A stretch of 64,000 bases of DNA from Clitoria ternatea (lineage: Eukaryota > Streptophyta > Magnoliopsida > Fabales > Fabaceae), in contig CM075670.1 of NCBI GenBank assembly GCA_037962975.1, positions 147,068,501-147,132,500 of the forward strand, read 5' to 3'. The notes below the pieces were generated by a model. That model worked only from the letters and a program-made list of their open reading frames with translations. It did not search any database and was not told where the DNA came from. The translations under genes and the position numbers were made by a program. Below, in pieces: positions 35,061 through 46,673 of this stretch (its first letter is position 1; each line of letters begins with the position of its first letter).

Positions 35061-36411
35061 TAACAAATACTCAGCTTGAAATAGATGATGCTTTTCCTAA
35101 TGAAAAGTTGTTGGTTCAAGAAAGACCATGGTTCATGAATATAGCAAATTTTAAGGCAACCAAAATCATGCCTAATGATCTCACTTGGCAACAGAAGAAG
35201 AAATTCTTGAAGAAAGCTCACTTATATATTTAGGATGATCCATACTTGTTCAAAATTGGATCAAATGGTATCTTGAGAAGATGTGTATCTTAAGAAGAGG
35301 CATGAAGCATCCTATGGCATTGTCATAATTCAGCCTATGAAGGCCACTTCAACACAGAAAGAACTGCAGCTAAAGTGTTGCAATTTGGTTTCTGTTGGCC
35401 TTCATTGTTTAAGAATGCCCACATTCATGCTTAATCTTGTGATAGTTTTTAAAGAACAGGTGGAATTTCAAGGAGAAATGAAATGCCTTTAAACACTATC
35501 CTGGAGGTTGAAGTGTTTGATTGCTAGGGGATTGATTTTGTTGAATTATCGCCTGCTTCCTTTGCTAATGAGTATATATTGGTTGCTGTGGATTATATAT
35601 CAAAATGGGTGGAAGCTATTGCCAGTCCGAAGGCTGATGCTAAAACTATGATCAAGTTTTTGAAGAAGAATATCTTTTATAGGTTTGGCATACCCGGAGT
35701 ATGGATAAGTGATGGAGGTTCCCACTTTTACAATGCTCAGTTGCAAAAATGTTTGGAGCATTATGGAGTCAAACACAAAGTGACATCTTCTTACCATCCA
35801 CAAGAAAATGGACAAGTAGAGGTTTCAAACTAGGAAATCAAGCGTATTCTGGAGAAGACAGTCTTAATCAGTATAAAGGATTGAGCGTAGAAGCTTGATA
35901 AAGCTCTGTGGGCTTACTGGATAACATATAAAACACCTACTAGCCTTTCTCCATACCAATTAGTTTTTGGTAAAAGCTGCCACTTGCTGGTGGAACATGA
36001 ACATAAAGCTTATTGGGCAATAAAGATGTTGAATTTTGATCAACAAGCAGCCGGTGAAAAAAGGAAGTTATAGATACAAGAATTAGAAGAGTGGAGGCTT
36101 AATGCATATGAGTCATCCCTCATCTATAAGGAAAGGATGAAAATGTATCATGATAAAAAGATTCTTCAAAAAAGTTTTCATCCTAGCCAATCTGTGCTTC
36201 TATTTAATTCAAGACTAAGATTATTTCTGAAAAATTGAAATCCAAGTGATTTAGACCTTTTCTGATCAAAGAAGTCAAATCTTATGGAGTTGTAGAGTTG
36301 CAGGATCTTGTTTCAAAAAGAACTTAGACTGTTAATGGCCAGAGACTGAAGCCATATCTTAGTGGTGAAGTGGAGAGACTTACTATGCTTATCCACTTGC
36401 ATGATCCCTGA
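35061..36411 (+). pseudogene. Long Athila/Calypso-like element: integrase
   Basis: The integrase core is clearest in 35579-35833: VAVDYISKWVEA (first Asp), ISDGGSHF (second Asp) and HPQENGQVEVSN (Glu). Downstream text gives LSPYQLVFGKSCHLLVE near 35945 and a C-terminal KPYLSGEVE near 36350 before a stop. The zinc-binding N-terminus is badly damaged (35220-35460). Several stops and shifts make it inactive. Confidence 0.8.
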
Positions 36412-38416
36412 AAATTCTAAAAAACATGGAGCTAATGACATAAAACAAGTGCTTCTTGGGAAACAACCTAGTGTTTTATTACTCTTAGAATGATTTTTGT
36501 GTTTTTGTATATGAATCATAGGTTTAGTTATGTTCATGTTGTGTTTGATGCATTGATGATTGAGTAAGAAGTGATGGGAAAGAATATAAAATTTATAGGA
36601 AGATGATGTTTATATATTAGATTGTATGATTGTTGAAATTGTTGCATGAATGATGATAAGTTTGGTGGATTGTGAGAAAGAATTAAGTTCATGTTTCTTT
36701 TGGTGCGCCTTTGTCAAAATGCAAGATTAGATCATAGAATGATGGATTTGTTTGAAAATTGATATGGAGGGCAATGAGTTGCTAGTTGAATTCATGATGA
36801 TTACAGGGATAAGATTGAATCATTCAATTCATCTTTATGAGTGCCTTAAATGGTGATCCAAAGTTGCTAAATAAATATCAAATGGTCAAGTTTTATGCAT
36901 TTGGAAGGGACTCAATCAGGTACATTGTTAAAATTTTCATAAAAAGCAGAAAAGGTACTATTTCACTCAAGCGAAACCATAATCACTTAAGCAAAATTGA
37001 CAGTTCACTGCATTAAACGCTCATAAATGCCATTCTGTTAAAATCACTTAAGTGACGTGGCCATTCGCTCAAGCGAAATTATGAAAGTTTAGATACGCTC
37101 AGCCCAAGCTTATTTCGCCCAAGTGAATTCATGTTAAAAACATACTGGATAAAAATAGCCTAAGTGAAATACCTTCGCTTAAGCAAGTCATAAGTGAAAT
37201 TGGTACTGTTGAAATTTGGCTTAGGCAAATTAGCTTTGCTTAAGCGAGGGAGGTGATGAAGTATCAGGGGCTAAGTTTATTTGGCTCACCTAAGCGAATA
37301 TAATTCCAATGCTTAATGTCAAATTTTTGCCTAAGTTACTCTCATCCGCCTAAGCGGAAACAGAGATAAAGTATCAAGGGGTGCTTTTTAAGTCTATCGC
37401 CTAAGTGATTTTTAGCTCGCCTGAGCGACTATATTTTGAAATGATTTTATGAAAAACTCGCTTAAGCTAGAATCGTTGCTTAAGCGAGATTACTTAACAA
37501 TAGATTCTATCCAATTTTTGCTTGAGCCAGGTCAAATCGCTTGAGCGAAAGATGACCCTAATGTTCTGTGCCTAAGCTTGCCTAAGCGAATAGTTGTCGC
37601 TTAAGCGATACGCTGCGAGAAACATTTTTTAATGACTTTTAAAACAATAAGGATGGTTACATTCCCATTCTCTTCAAAAACAAAACTGTTCTTCTTTCTT
37701 TTTTCTTCATGAGCGACAAGCCTTAACTCCCTCATCTTCTTCTTTAAGCTTCTCTTCCCTTCCATTGTTACTCCAGTAAGTTTCTTCTTTCTCTCATCTT
37801 CCTTTCCCTTTCCACATTGTGTATTTTTCTACTTCACTCACTCTTTCTTCTCTTCTCTCTGTTATGCCCTGTTTCTCTTGTGAAGTTAAGAAAATTGTTT
37901 GTATGAGCTTATAACTTATTTTAGATCTTTTGGATGGTGTATAAAGTGTTTGAAACTGTGAGAGCAAGCTACATTCTATCTTAGATGATTGTGTTCATTA
38001 TCTTTGGATGCGCTGTTTTCTTTTTATGAAGCCTTTACCAAAATGGTTGTTCTATTTCTAAAATGTTAATAGTTGTTTAGATTTGGCTGGAAGTTTATTG
38101 CAAATGAGCAATCAATTTTATACCTAGCATGATATTTGGGTACCTAGCTATTTTTCTTTTAGGATTAAAGTTTGATAATATGCATGTTGTTCATCTTCTC
38201 ATGGTAGTGTAGTTGTATGTTTTCTTAAACTATATCTTCTTTTTCTCATGATTGAAGTTGTAATGAGAGAACCAATTTAACAATTAAGGGCTGTTTTTAC
38301 AGAGCATAAATGAGGTTGGTTTATTAGATTATAAGTTTTGGTAGGTTGTCTATGTGCTTTTTCACTTGTTGTCAATTTTGAATTATGAATTGTATTGGGA
38401 TATTTTGAGTTTCAAG
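36412..38416 (+). other. Spacer between pol and the env-like gene, with an internal palindrome array
   Basis: No coding potential. It begins with the post-pol text usual for Athila elements (near 36428-36475), then AT-rich sequence, then the CGCTTRAGCG array (36964-37607), then a pyrimidine-rich tract (37660-37860) and AT-rich DNA with a possible splice acceptor (TTTTTACAG, 38294-38302) before the env-like start at 38417. Athila env-like genes are thought to be expressed from a spliced or subgenomic RNA. Confidence 0.65.
36964..37607 (+). repeat. Internal CGCTTRAGCG array before the env-like gene
   Basis: About 22 copies, mostly in pairs: 36964/36984, 37045/37066, 37096/37116, 37157/37176, 37218/37237, 37287/37309, 37328/37347, 37398/37418, 37459/37477, 37519/37538, 37569/37579/37598. 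Within-pair distances are 18-22 bp. Successive pair starts differ by 81, 51, 61, 61, 69, 41, 70, 61 and 60 bp, close to multiples of 10. It is the same motif as in the LTR of this element at 16080-16439. Confidence 0.9.
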
Positions 38417-38676
38417 ATGGCCAGGACTAAAACAACAGGACCAGCTTCCCACCTATTAACCCAAGCTCTTCCAACCCATCTCATAAGGAGCGTGCCAAAA
38501 GGCAACGCACCTCCGAGCCTTCTCCACCCAGAAATCAAAGATTCAGAGACAAAGATAGAGTGAAGAGATTCAAAGAGATTCAATATTGGAACTTCATCAC
38601 CGAGAGAACAGTTGATCTTAGACAAGGGGAGTATGATAAGTTTATGAGCGTTCTATAGAACAGGAAATGGCTAAGG
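38417..38676 (+). pseudogene. Env-like gene of the Athila-type element, N-terminal part
   Basis: Begins MARTKTTGP at 38417. After a frame change near 38450-38480 the text runs KRQRTSEPSPPRNQRFRDKD and KEIQYWNFITERTVDLRQGEYDKF, the basic N-terminal region of env-like/ORF2 proteins of legume Athila (Calypso) elements. A TAG near 38655 follows. At 38676 it is cut by the 5.4-kb insertion and resumes at 44120. The product's role is unknown; a viral-envelope function has been proposed for the family only from position and membrane features. Confidence 0.65.
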
Positions 38677-41364
38677 TGTAACATCCTAAATTTTAAACAA
38701 ATAAATTTATTGGATAATGATAATTAATTATTTATGGTCCAATAAATGTGGGAAAATTAATTAGACACTAGAGATGAATTATCGGTAAATCAAGATTTAT
38801 TAAAACCAAGTGATTTAACAGATGATATGGGACCCACTTAGTCAAATTGGATGTTTGATAGGTCTAGGATACTTAGAAAATTATTATGGTTATGGTGGTA
38901 TAGTTAAAATGATTTTTGGTGTTGAGGAAATAATTATTTAGACATAGTGTATGATAACAAACGGGAAATATATTAGCCAAATGGAATTAAAAGAAAACCT
39001 AATTCCCCTTTCTTCTTTTGCTGTAGCCGTCTATTTTTCCTCTTTCTTCTTTTGCTATAGGCGTCTATTTTTCCTCTTTCTTCCATGTTACTTTTCACTC
39101 TTTTACCTAATGGATATGGGGTTTTATGATTCAATGGACATAACGCAAATGATGTATGGTTTTATCCAATGGACAATGATCAATTTTGGTCATCTTTTCT
39201 CTTCCCTCTTGCAATTCATGTTTACTCTCCTTCTCCCACCATTCTCTATTCTTTCTTCTTCTTTCTCTACGCAAAACCAAACCTCGCCTTCTACCCTATA
39301 TTTTCTTGCAAAAAACAAAGCTTGGATTTATGAAGCATGGATGGCACATTGGGGTAAATAATTGATGGTCTCTTATCCTCATTCCTCATTTTCGTGTTTC
39401 CCCTTTGAGCTTGGGGGTGAGGTATGGTTTTGAACCCATCTTGCTCTATTTATGGTTTTTGTGATGCTTAAGCTTGAGATGTTGGTATTGGAAGGTATGG
39501 GTATTGATAAAAATGATGTGAAACGCTAGGTTTGAACATGGGAAATGTGATTCTTGAATGTGGCTTGAAGTTATATGAAGATGAGGGTTATGATGTTCTT
39601 GTTGATTTAAGAAAATTGAGTAAGGATGTTGTTGGGTGATTTTAGAGAAAACCCTAGGTGTTGGTATTTTGGGGTTTTGGCAAAATTGATAGTATTAATG
39701 ATTTAGTGCCATTAGAATAATTTCATATGAAGAAAATGAATTTTTGAAGGGTTGGAATCAATTATTGATGATGATGAAATTTTGAACTAAGTTAAATATT
39801 AATATGGATGATGATATATGCATGTGGAACCCAACCCTAAGGTAGATAACCATTGGGGATTGTTGTTGATGTTGATGATGATTAGAATACAATGTTATTA
39901 GCCTAAGGATGTTTAAAAAGAGGCATGAATATAGTTGGAGTTGATGATAGTGAATTTTTATGAAAACCTTAGAGATTGGGATTTAGGGCTTTATGGAAAA
40001 TCATGGGAACATGGTGATAAATTATTGTTAGAGTGATTTGGTATGTGGGAATGAGTTTTTAAATGAGTGACATTGATCATTGATGATGAAGATTGAGAAA
40101 CCAAGAGGATATAGTGATAACTTAAAGTTGATGAGTATGTTAGAGGTTGTAATATGGTTGTAGATAATTTAAAACAATGAGTATGGTGGCTATTGAATTT
40201 TAATGATCCTTAATCCTAAATTTTGGGAAAATGTATATATTTTGAATAGAAGGGTTGAATTGAAAGTGGATGGATGATATTTAAGGTTGAGTGTTGATTA
40301 AAATGGTAGATGATCATAGATGATGAAACCTATAAATGAGTATTGTCACAAATGTGAAATGAAGAGTGTGAGCACTAAACCATAATGGTTATATAGATTA
40401 ATTAATTAAAATTATGGTTTGATGAAGTCTTAGACCATGATGAGTGCCATTTGGGTGTGTTGATTCATGATGGTTTAAAAGAGGCTAAGTTGGCTCATGT
40501 TGAATTTTGAATGACAATGATAACATTTAGATGATTTATGCAATGATTGGATGCATTGTAGATAATAGAGGTGATATTGTTGATGTTGGGTGTGGCTTAC
40601 CTTAAAGATTTAAAGAATCATAGTTTTGGGAAAAGAATTCCTGAAACCTAACATAAGTGTATGAATTGGTGTTTTGACAAGTTTAAAACTTGTTACTCAG
40701 CCATAAGATTGTTTACAATTGTTTGAAATTGTGATGATGCCTTGAGATGGCTTGTTGATTGAATGCATATATATATATATGTGTATGTATTGGTGTAGAT
40801 ATGTGCTCCGGATGATGCGGTGGAACGATTGGAGCATTCAAATCATTGTTCTTCTCTTAAGGTAGGAGAGGAGTTTACATTTCAAATGCATGATTTGAAT
40901 AATTGATGATTAATGCATATGACAATGCTCATGTTTGCGTTGTTATAGTTGTGTTAGTTGTGTGATGAATTTGCATGCTTGGTTATGCTATAATGCACAT
41001 AAATTGTCGTTTATGCATTGGATGATTTAGAAACCAAAGTATAGTGAGTGAATTATTGGACCAAGTCATATTTACATATGTGAATATAGGTCCATGGAGA
41101 GTTTGGACCAAAACTTAGCCAATTGTATTTTGGTATGTCATGTAAAATGCCCAAAATATGCATAAAACTACCCTATAGCTTAGATTTTGATTGGGAATGA
41201 ATTTGGGCTTGAACCGTTGCCACATTATTGATATAAGGGTAGGTAAGTTGTGTATAAAATTTTATGCAAATTGGAGTTGAATAGCCAAGTGAAAATGGGT
41301 CCCAAAGTTGGCACTACCTCAAAACATGGAAAAAATAATATTCTAGTGGTCTGGACAGTGCCAA

Positions 41365-41397
41365 CCATGGCCAGTGGTGTGAAACCACGGCCAGTGG
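41365..41397 (+). repeat. Pair of CCAYGGCCAGTGG motifs
   Basis: CCATGGCCAGTGG at 41365 and CCACGGCCAGTGG at 41385, 20 bp apart. The second, extended to AACCACGGCCAGTGGT, is the exact reverse complement of the motif at 49279-49294 in another LTR family. Confidence 0.85.
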
Positions 41398-42583
41398 TTT
41401 GGCCACTGTCAGGCTTTTTCCAACTGCTGCTTTTCCGTTGCTATTTTTGGCTCTTTTGGGTATCTTAATGACATTTTTGGCCTCTGACTTCTCGATGAAA
41501 GTCATAGATAATTATGTTACGGAAGTGTGAAAATTGGTCTTACCCCATTTGGAGTTTCCTAACTCTCATTAGGCGTAAAACAATAGACCGACTGCATTGT
41601 AAAACTCAAATATAAAAGGGTTAAAACCTAACTTTTTATGATTTTCAATTTGGGTCTAATAGGTGATAATTATGAATGTTCCACTATTTAAGACTAAAAA
41701 TGAGCTTTTCTTGCCATGGTCTTGTACTCCTTGGGTCCCTGTACTTGTACTCCAATCCTTTAACCTGGTTTTGGCAAAGTATGTGTGTGACTATGTCATG
41801 TTATGAAAACATGTATGCTCCACCACTATTAATATGTTATGATGAATGATGGTAGAAGTTAAATGATAAGGTTGTATGACACACCGTTGATTTATGATAA
41901 GACTAATAAGGGGACAGTTGAATGACAATATGTTATTGTAGGCGATGAATTGGGATGGTGCCGATAATGAATAAAGATAAATATTGTTAACAATCGTGAT
42001 TGATGCAAGATGAACTTGCAATTGTTAGTTAAAATTTTACTTGATGGAAAATGTTGATGGTGAATAAAGATAAGTGTTGTTATGGGTGTATGTATGTTAC
42101 CATACATGTTGAATGACGAATATTGATGTTGAATGAAAGGGGATATTATTGTTGAAAATACCCTTGATCAAATGGTGATTGTTATTATTGATGATTGCGA
42201 TGTCATCATGGTTGATACAAGTGTGATCTTGTATGTGTAATTCAAATTGTATTGGAAAGTATATGGTGTTATGAATTTGAAATATATTTATTAATATGCC
42301 TTATTGATTTCCATGCGTGGATTAATGTTATAAGGATTGACATGCTTTTGATTGCCATGTGTAGATTGATGTCAATATGAATTCTTAGCCATTGTAATGT
42401 AAATTATGTGATGGTATGCCTTGAGGGGCTTTGGAATTAGTTTCGTACCACTAATTGTATTGCTAAATGTAAAATATACATATATATATATATATATATC
42501 CTAAGTGAGTGGGTGAGAGATCCTTGCTAGGTTAAGATTTAGCATATGTATTATTACATTATTGCATTCATGGCATAACATCT

Positions 42584-42870
42584 TGAATGTGGTTGCAATC
42601 ACAATGAACGGTCTTGCGAGACTATATGAGAAAGAGTACCCTTGCGTGGGGGAAATGAATGAATGTGGTTGCGATCATAAGAATATTGAATTGAAAGGTC
42701 TTGCAGGACTATATGAAAGGGAATACCCTATGCGTAGGGGAAACCAATATGAGAATGATGAATGTGGTTGCGATCATAATGATAAAGATCCTGCAGGATT
42801 CTATGAAAGATGGACCCTTGCGTGGGGGACATACACTTGATTGATTATAAGTGGTTGTGATCACTTGAGA
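42584..42870 (+). repeat. Imperfect tandem repeat in the 5.4-kb insertion
   Basis: Three units beginning TGAATGTGGTTGC at 42584, 42660 and 42759, each followed by CTTGCAGGACTATATGA- and CCTTGCGTGGGGG-type blocks, and a partial fourth near 42851. Units differ in length (76 and 99 bp) because of indels between the conserved blocks. Confidence 0.8.
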
Positions 42871-44119
42871 AACCATGTGCGTATGGGTTATGTGAATTGT
42901 TTCGAAATGGATCCAATGCATATGCATTAAATAGTATGACATATGCATTAGCCATAGGTACATGGCATTTAAGATGGAGATGACCAAAGAAAGATGATAA
43001 CCTCTTGAGAGTAATAAGTGATTAAAGATGTAAAGACTTAATGATGAATAATTGTGATAGCCCATGATGATAAGAGCAATGTGAATGTGTATGTGTTTGT
43101 GTTTGTGCTTGCTATGAGTTGTGAATAATGAGGCTTGTATGCCTAAGATGATATCTTGATGATGGTTATTTAATGAATTGATGATTTTATTACAAAGCAC
43201 ACATGTTATTTGTATGCATGTACACATCATAACAATGTATTTAAATTTTTTATTTTGAATATATAACTCACTCTTCCATGTTATCTTCTTTTTAGCATTA
43301 TGATGCAGGGTTGTCATGGGATGAGAGTGTGTTTTTAAGGTAAAGCTTTTGGAGAAGGTAAATAGTTGTAATGGAAAGCCTTAGACGACAGCGGTTGCTA
43401 AACATGATGTATTGAATGAAATGTGCATGTTGATGTTGATAAATAGTGATGTGTGGATATGTATATCTCCAGCTTTTGTAATGCATATTGTGGATGTATG
43501 CTTCATATGTAAGTGAATGATTAGATAAAATCTTGTGGGATTGACCTTGGTAATATATATAGGTGATAGAGATATTTGAATTGATTCTAAATTGGTGAAT
43601 GAATGAGGTCAATGATGGGGTGTGATTGTAGGAGATGTGTGTCGTATAAATACATATAAATTTGAGGCATAGGAGGTTTATGAATGTTAGAAAGTGGATA
43701 GTCCATATACCCAATTAATGATTAATACCTCATGTAGAGGCTACTTACGGTTTTGAATACATGCATATGAATTATGTGCGAGGTCGGTTGTGGCCTAATA
43801 GGCTCATGTTATGTAATTGCATGCTTTGACGAGCCTTTTCTCATATCTTCATATATGAGACTAGGCGAGTGCCCTGTATACACATTCTTTTTCCGTTGTA
43901 AGCTTAATTATTTTGTATACACGTATGGGCGGTTTATTTATCAATCTAGTTTATGGATTTTTAAATCTCACTCTTCAATTTTTTGTTGTTCGGATCTTGA
44001 TGTAATGTTGAGGTATTTTAGAGTTCTTTTAAACGCAAAAAATTTACTCACATTTTTAGTAACTATTTATCTTGATTCCATCGGGATATGGGTCTGAGAA
44101 ATCAGGGTGTGACAAAAGG

Positions 44120-45340
44120 TTAGCCAATCTTAGTCCTTAGTTTGATCCTGATATAGTAAGAGAGTTTTATGCCAATGCTTGGCCCAAGGACAAATTTGGC
44201 GATTACAGGACGTTTGTTCGAGGAGTGTGGATCTCTTACAGCAAGGAGACCGTTAATGAGCATTTAAGGAGGCTATTGACACCAGAGCAGGTAGATAGTT
44301 GTACATATCATTTCATGAGGGAACATAATCAGTCTTATCGGACTGCAGGCTTGGAGCAGACCTTGTGCCTCCTAGGTAGACACTTCTAGATGGGCCAAGG
44401 TAGTTATAACCCCCTCCGCATCCTTTGAAAGATATTAAACTTCTGACTAGTGTCTAGACCGTATTTTTACTAGCCAATATGACTCCGAGTGGTCATGTTT
44501 CTGATCTCACCTACTAGAGGTGCCATCTTCTGAAGTCCATTATGACTCCTCGTTCTGTTATGGATATTGCTCATGTTATACAGGATGAAATCCATAAGTT
44601 TGCTAGGATGGACGTGAAGACGACAGCTTCAGGGCAGAAAGTAAAGGGAAGTTTGGGATTCCTTGCTTTTATCACTGGTTTCCGCACAACTTATGGCGTA
44701 GAAGTTCATCTTACTAGCCCTATCAGACCTTCTCTTGATAGGTAATTTATTCAGTAGTTTTACACTCCACCAGGACTTGCTCAGCTAGAGGCTCAGCCTG
44801 ATGCCCCACCACCACCTCCTTCCCCACTAATTTCTACGACCTGATCTACACCACCAGTGGCACTACCAGTACCATCTCCACCTCCTACTGACCCTATTCT
44901 CTTAGCACGTCTCACTCATATTCAACAGTAGCACGCCGCCCTCCATCGAGCTTTGGCATACTTCTACTGAGCTAGCTATTATAGTCACCCTGCTGGCCCT
45001 TTCATGTCTCTGCTAGAGTTTGCATATCGAGTTGCTTGGCCTGGGGACAGTCCTATCCTTTCAGAGGAGGCAGGCCCATCAGGATTAGAAGCATCTGAGC
45101 CGACACCCGCATCTACACCCACAGTGATAGCGCTAGTTGCACAGGCACCTATCACTACACAAACTGAGTCACTAGTAGCTATTGAGACAGCAGGTGAGCC
45201 AGAAACAATTGAGATTTACTCTCAAGACATCCCACAATAGCAAAAGCAGTAGCCAAAGGGTGATTCAGAGTTTGAGGCATAGTTAGACCAAGTTGTCAAC
45301 ATAATAGTGGCTGATTGTTGAGGGATACTCTATATTGGTG
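44120..45340 (+). pseudogene. Env-like gene of the Athila-type element, central and C-terminal part
   Basis: Resumes with DPDIVREFYANAWPKDKFGD near 44140 and FVRGVWISYSKETVNEHL near 44213, a block common to legume Athila env-like proteins and annotated in databases as a putative plant transposon protein domain (from memory). Many stops follow. 44542-44745 keeps an open stretch. A proline-rich section (44780-44900) and 45004-45240 form the C-terminal part, ending near 45240 with further stops. Confidence 0.65.
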
Positions 45341-45907
45341 CTTTCATTTTGATAGTTTATTTACATCCAATCTTTTATTTTTAGTCTTTACTTTCAGAAC
45401 TTTAGTTTGGTTTGCATTTATACGTACTTATGGTAGTATATAGTTTTGATATATACTTTGTTTTGAATTATATGGTTAACCGCTAGTGTTATATATATAG
45501 GCGCAGTATCTCTTTTGATAGTATATGAATACATCTTTTTGTGAATAATTAGTAGTCAAAAAGCACTAAAGTGAATTAAAGAGGATAAATAATCATAAGA
45601 CGCATAAGTTAAGAACCAACTTTATTTTGAATATGTCAGTATCATGGTTAATCTTAATTGAAATCTAGTGAATCTCAAGTTATGAGGAAAACTGAATGAT
45701 GTTTAAACCTTTTGCTATTTAAATAAAGGAACCGAGCCTTTTAACCGGGGGAGTGAGAGAATCTGAAACACCAAGAGATCGTTGATTATTATGTTGTTGT
45801 ATTGCATGATTTTCTGTCAGAGAACATCACTGAGATAAGCAAGGAAATGATATAGGCAATTTTGTGTAGAAATAGGTTAATCTAGAGCCAAAAAGCTAAC
45901 CTATACA
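45341..45907 (+). other. 3' untranslated region of the Athila-type element
   Basis: AT-rich, no ORF. An ACCGGGGGAGTGAGAG stretch near 45745-45762 may be a polypurine-like tract. The element's 3' LTR is not found before the next LTR begins at 45908. Confidence 0.45.
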
Positions 45908-46659
45908 TGATGAGGACATATGCAAGGAAGATCCTATCACAACCCTAGACAAGGGGCTAGAGCTTTATAGAGGACCCTTGACAAGGGCAAGGACCAAGAA
46001 AGCCAAAATCATCACCCAACAAACCCTAGCTACGTTTTTGACTGCTTTTCATGGGCCTAAGCCCAAGGAGGACCACTTAAAGACCTTTTCTTATTTTTCG
46101 TGTAATATTTGTGAGACACAGGTTTTTAAATATATTCTAGGGTCCACATATTTTTAGAAATAGGATTTTGGGCCTTGCATGGTCATTTAGCCACTTTTGG
46201 GCTTGTAAATTCTATTTGGGCTTGTATTTAGGTCATTTTCCTCTTATTTTGACTAATTGGGTCTAGGGAATAGGAGAATCCCATTAGGGAGTGCATTTCC
46301 CTTGCCTATATAAAGGCATGGTCTCCATGTACTCTACACGTTACATTTTTTGAGAATATACGCAATGTTGTGAATTTGTGAGTGCTTAGTCTCTCCTTTA
46401 GGTTAGAGTAAGTTTTTCCTTCTAGCAAACTCTTATCTTTAGGCTCTCATCACCCTAGAGTGGCGAGTAGGACTTATCCTTCTCCAAGGTGGCATCCAAC
46501 CCTTTTACACCCATCCAATCCATTCCATTTTCACCATTGACCTTCCAACTTCATCTCCTACCTTTCCATGCTTCCGAATTTGCGTTCACTGGTCTTTTTG
46601 AAAAAAGATAGCTAGATCCTCCCATCTTGGCCTACAAGATTGATGTCTGGGCTATATCA
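45908..46659 (+). repeat. LTR of an unassigned, probably copia-type element
   Basis: TGATGAGGACATATG...GGGCTATATCA, about 752 bp, followed two bases later by a primer site. A TATA box (CTATATAAAGG) lies at about 46305. It is related along its length to the solo LTR at 48198-49014 (shared TGAGGACAT start, GGGCC(T/C)AAGCCCA near the middle, GGTGGCGAGT-like box near the end) but strongly diverged. Confidence 0.7.
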
Positions 46660-46661
46660 AG

Positions 46662-46673
46662 TGGTATCAAAAG
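46662..46673 (+). other. Primer binding site, initiator tRNA-Met type (degenerate)
   Basis: TGGTATCAAAAG, two changes from TGGTATCAGAGC, two bases after the LTR at 45908-46659. Confidence 0.7.

Larger units (their letters stand above)
38677..44114 (+). mobile_element. 5.4-kb solo-LTR-like insertion in the env-like gene
   Basis: Starts TGTAACATCC and ends GGGTGTGACA, flanked by TAAGG (38672-38676) and AAAGG (44115-44119), a duplication with one mismatch. The env-like frame joins across it. I see no primer site, polypurine tract, gag or pol inside. It has a 34-bp direct duplication (39009-39042, 39043-39076), two CCACGGCCAGTGG-type motifs (41365 and 41385), AT microsatellites (40768-40782, 42477-42499) and an imperfect tandem repeat (42584-42870). 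Length and ends suit a very long LTR of a Tekay-like chromovirus; a non-autonomous element without internal LTRs is the alternative. Confidence 0.65.

Noticed and set aside
38951..39361. Open frame of 136 codons inside the 5.4-kb insertion
   Set aside because: Low-complexity Phe/Leu/Ser text, overlaps a 34-bp direct duplication, resembles no protein family I know; most likely chance in pyrimidine-rich DNA.
42709..43317. Minus-strand open frame of 202 codons
   Set aside because: His/Ile/Tyr-rich low-complexity text antisense to the tandem repeat at 42584-42870; no domain.
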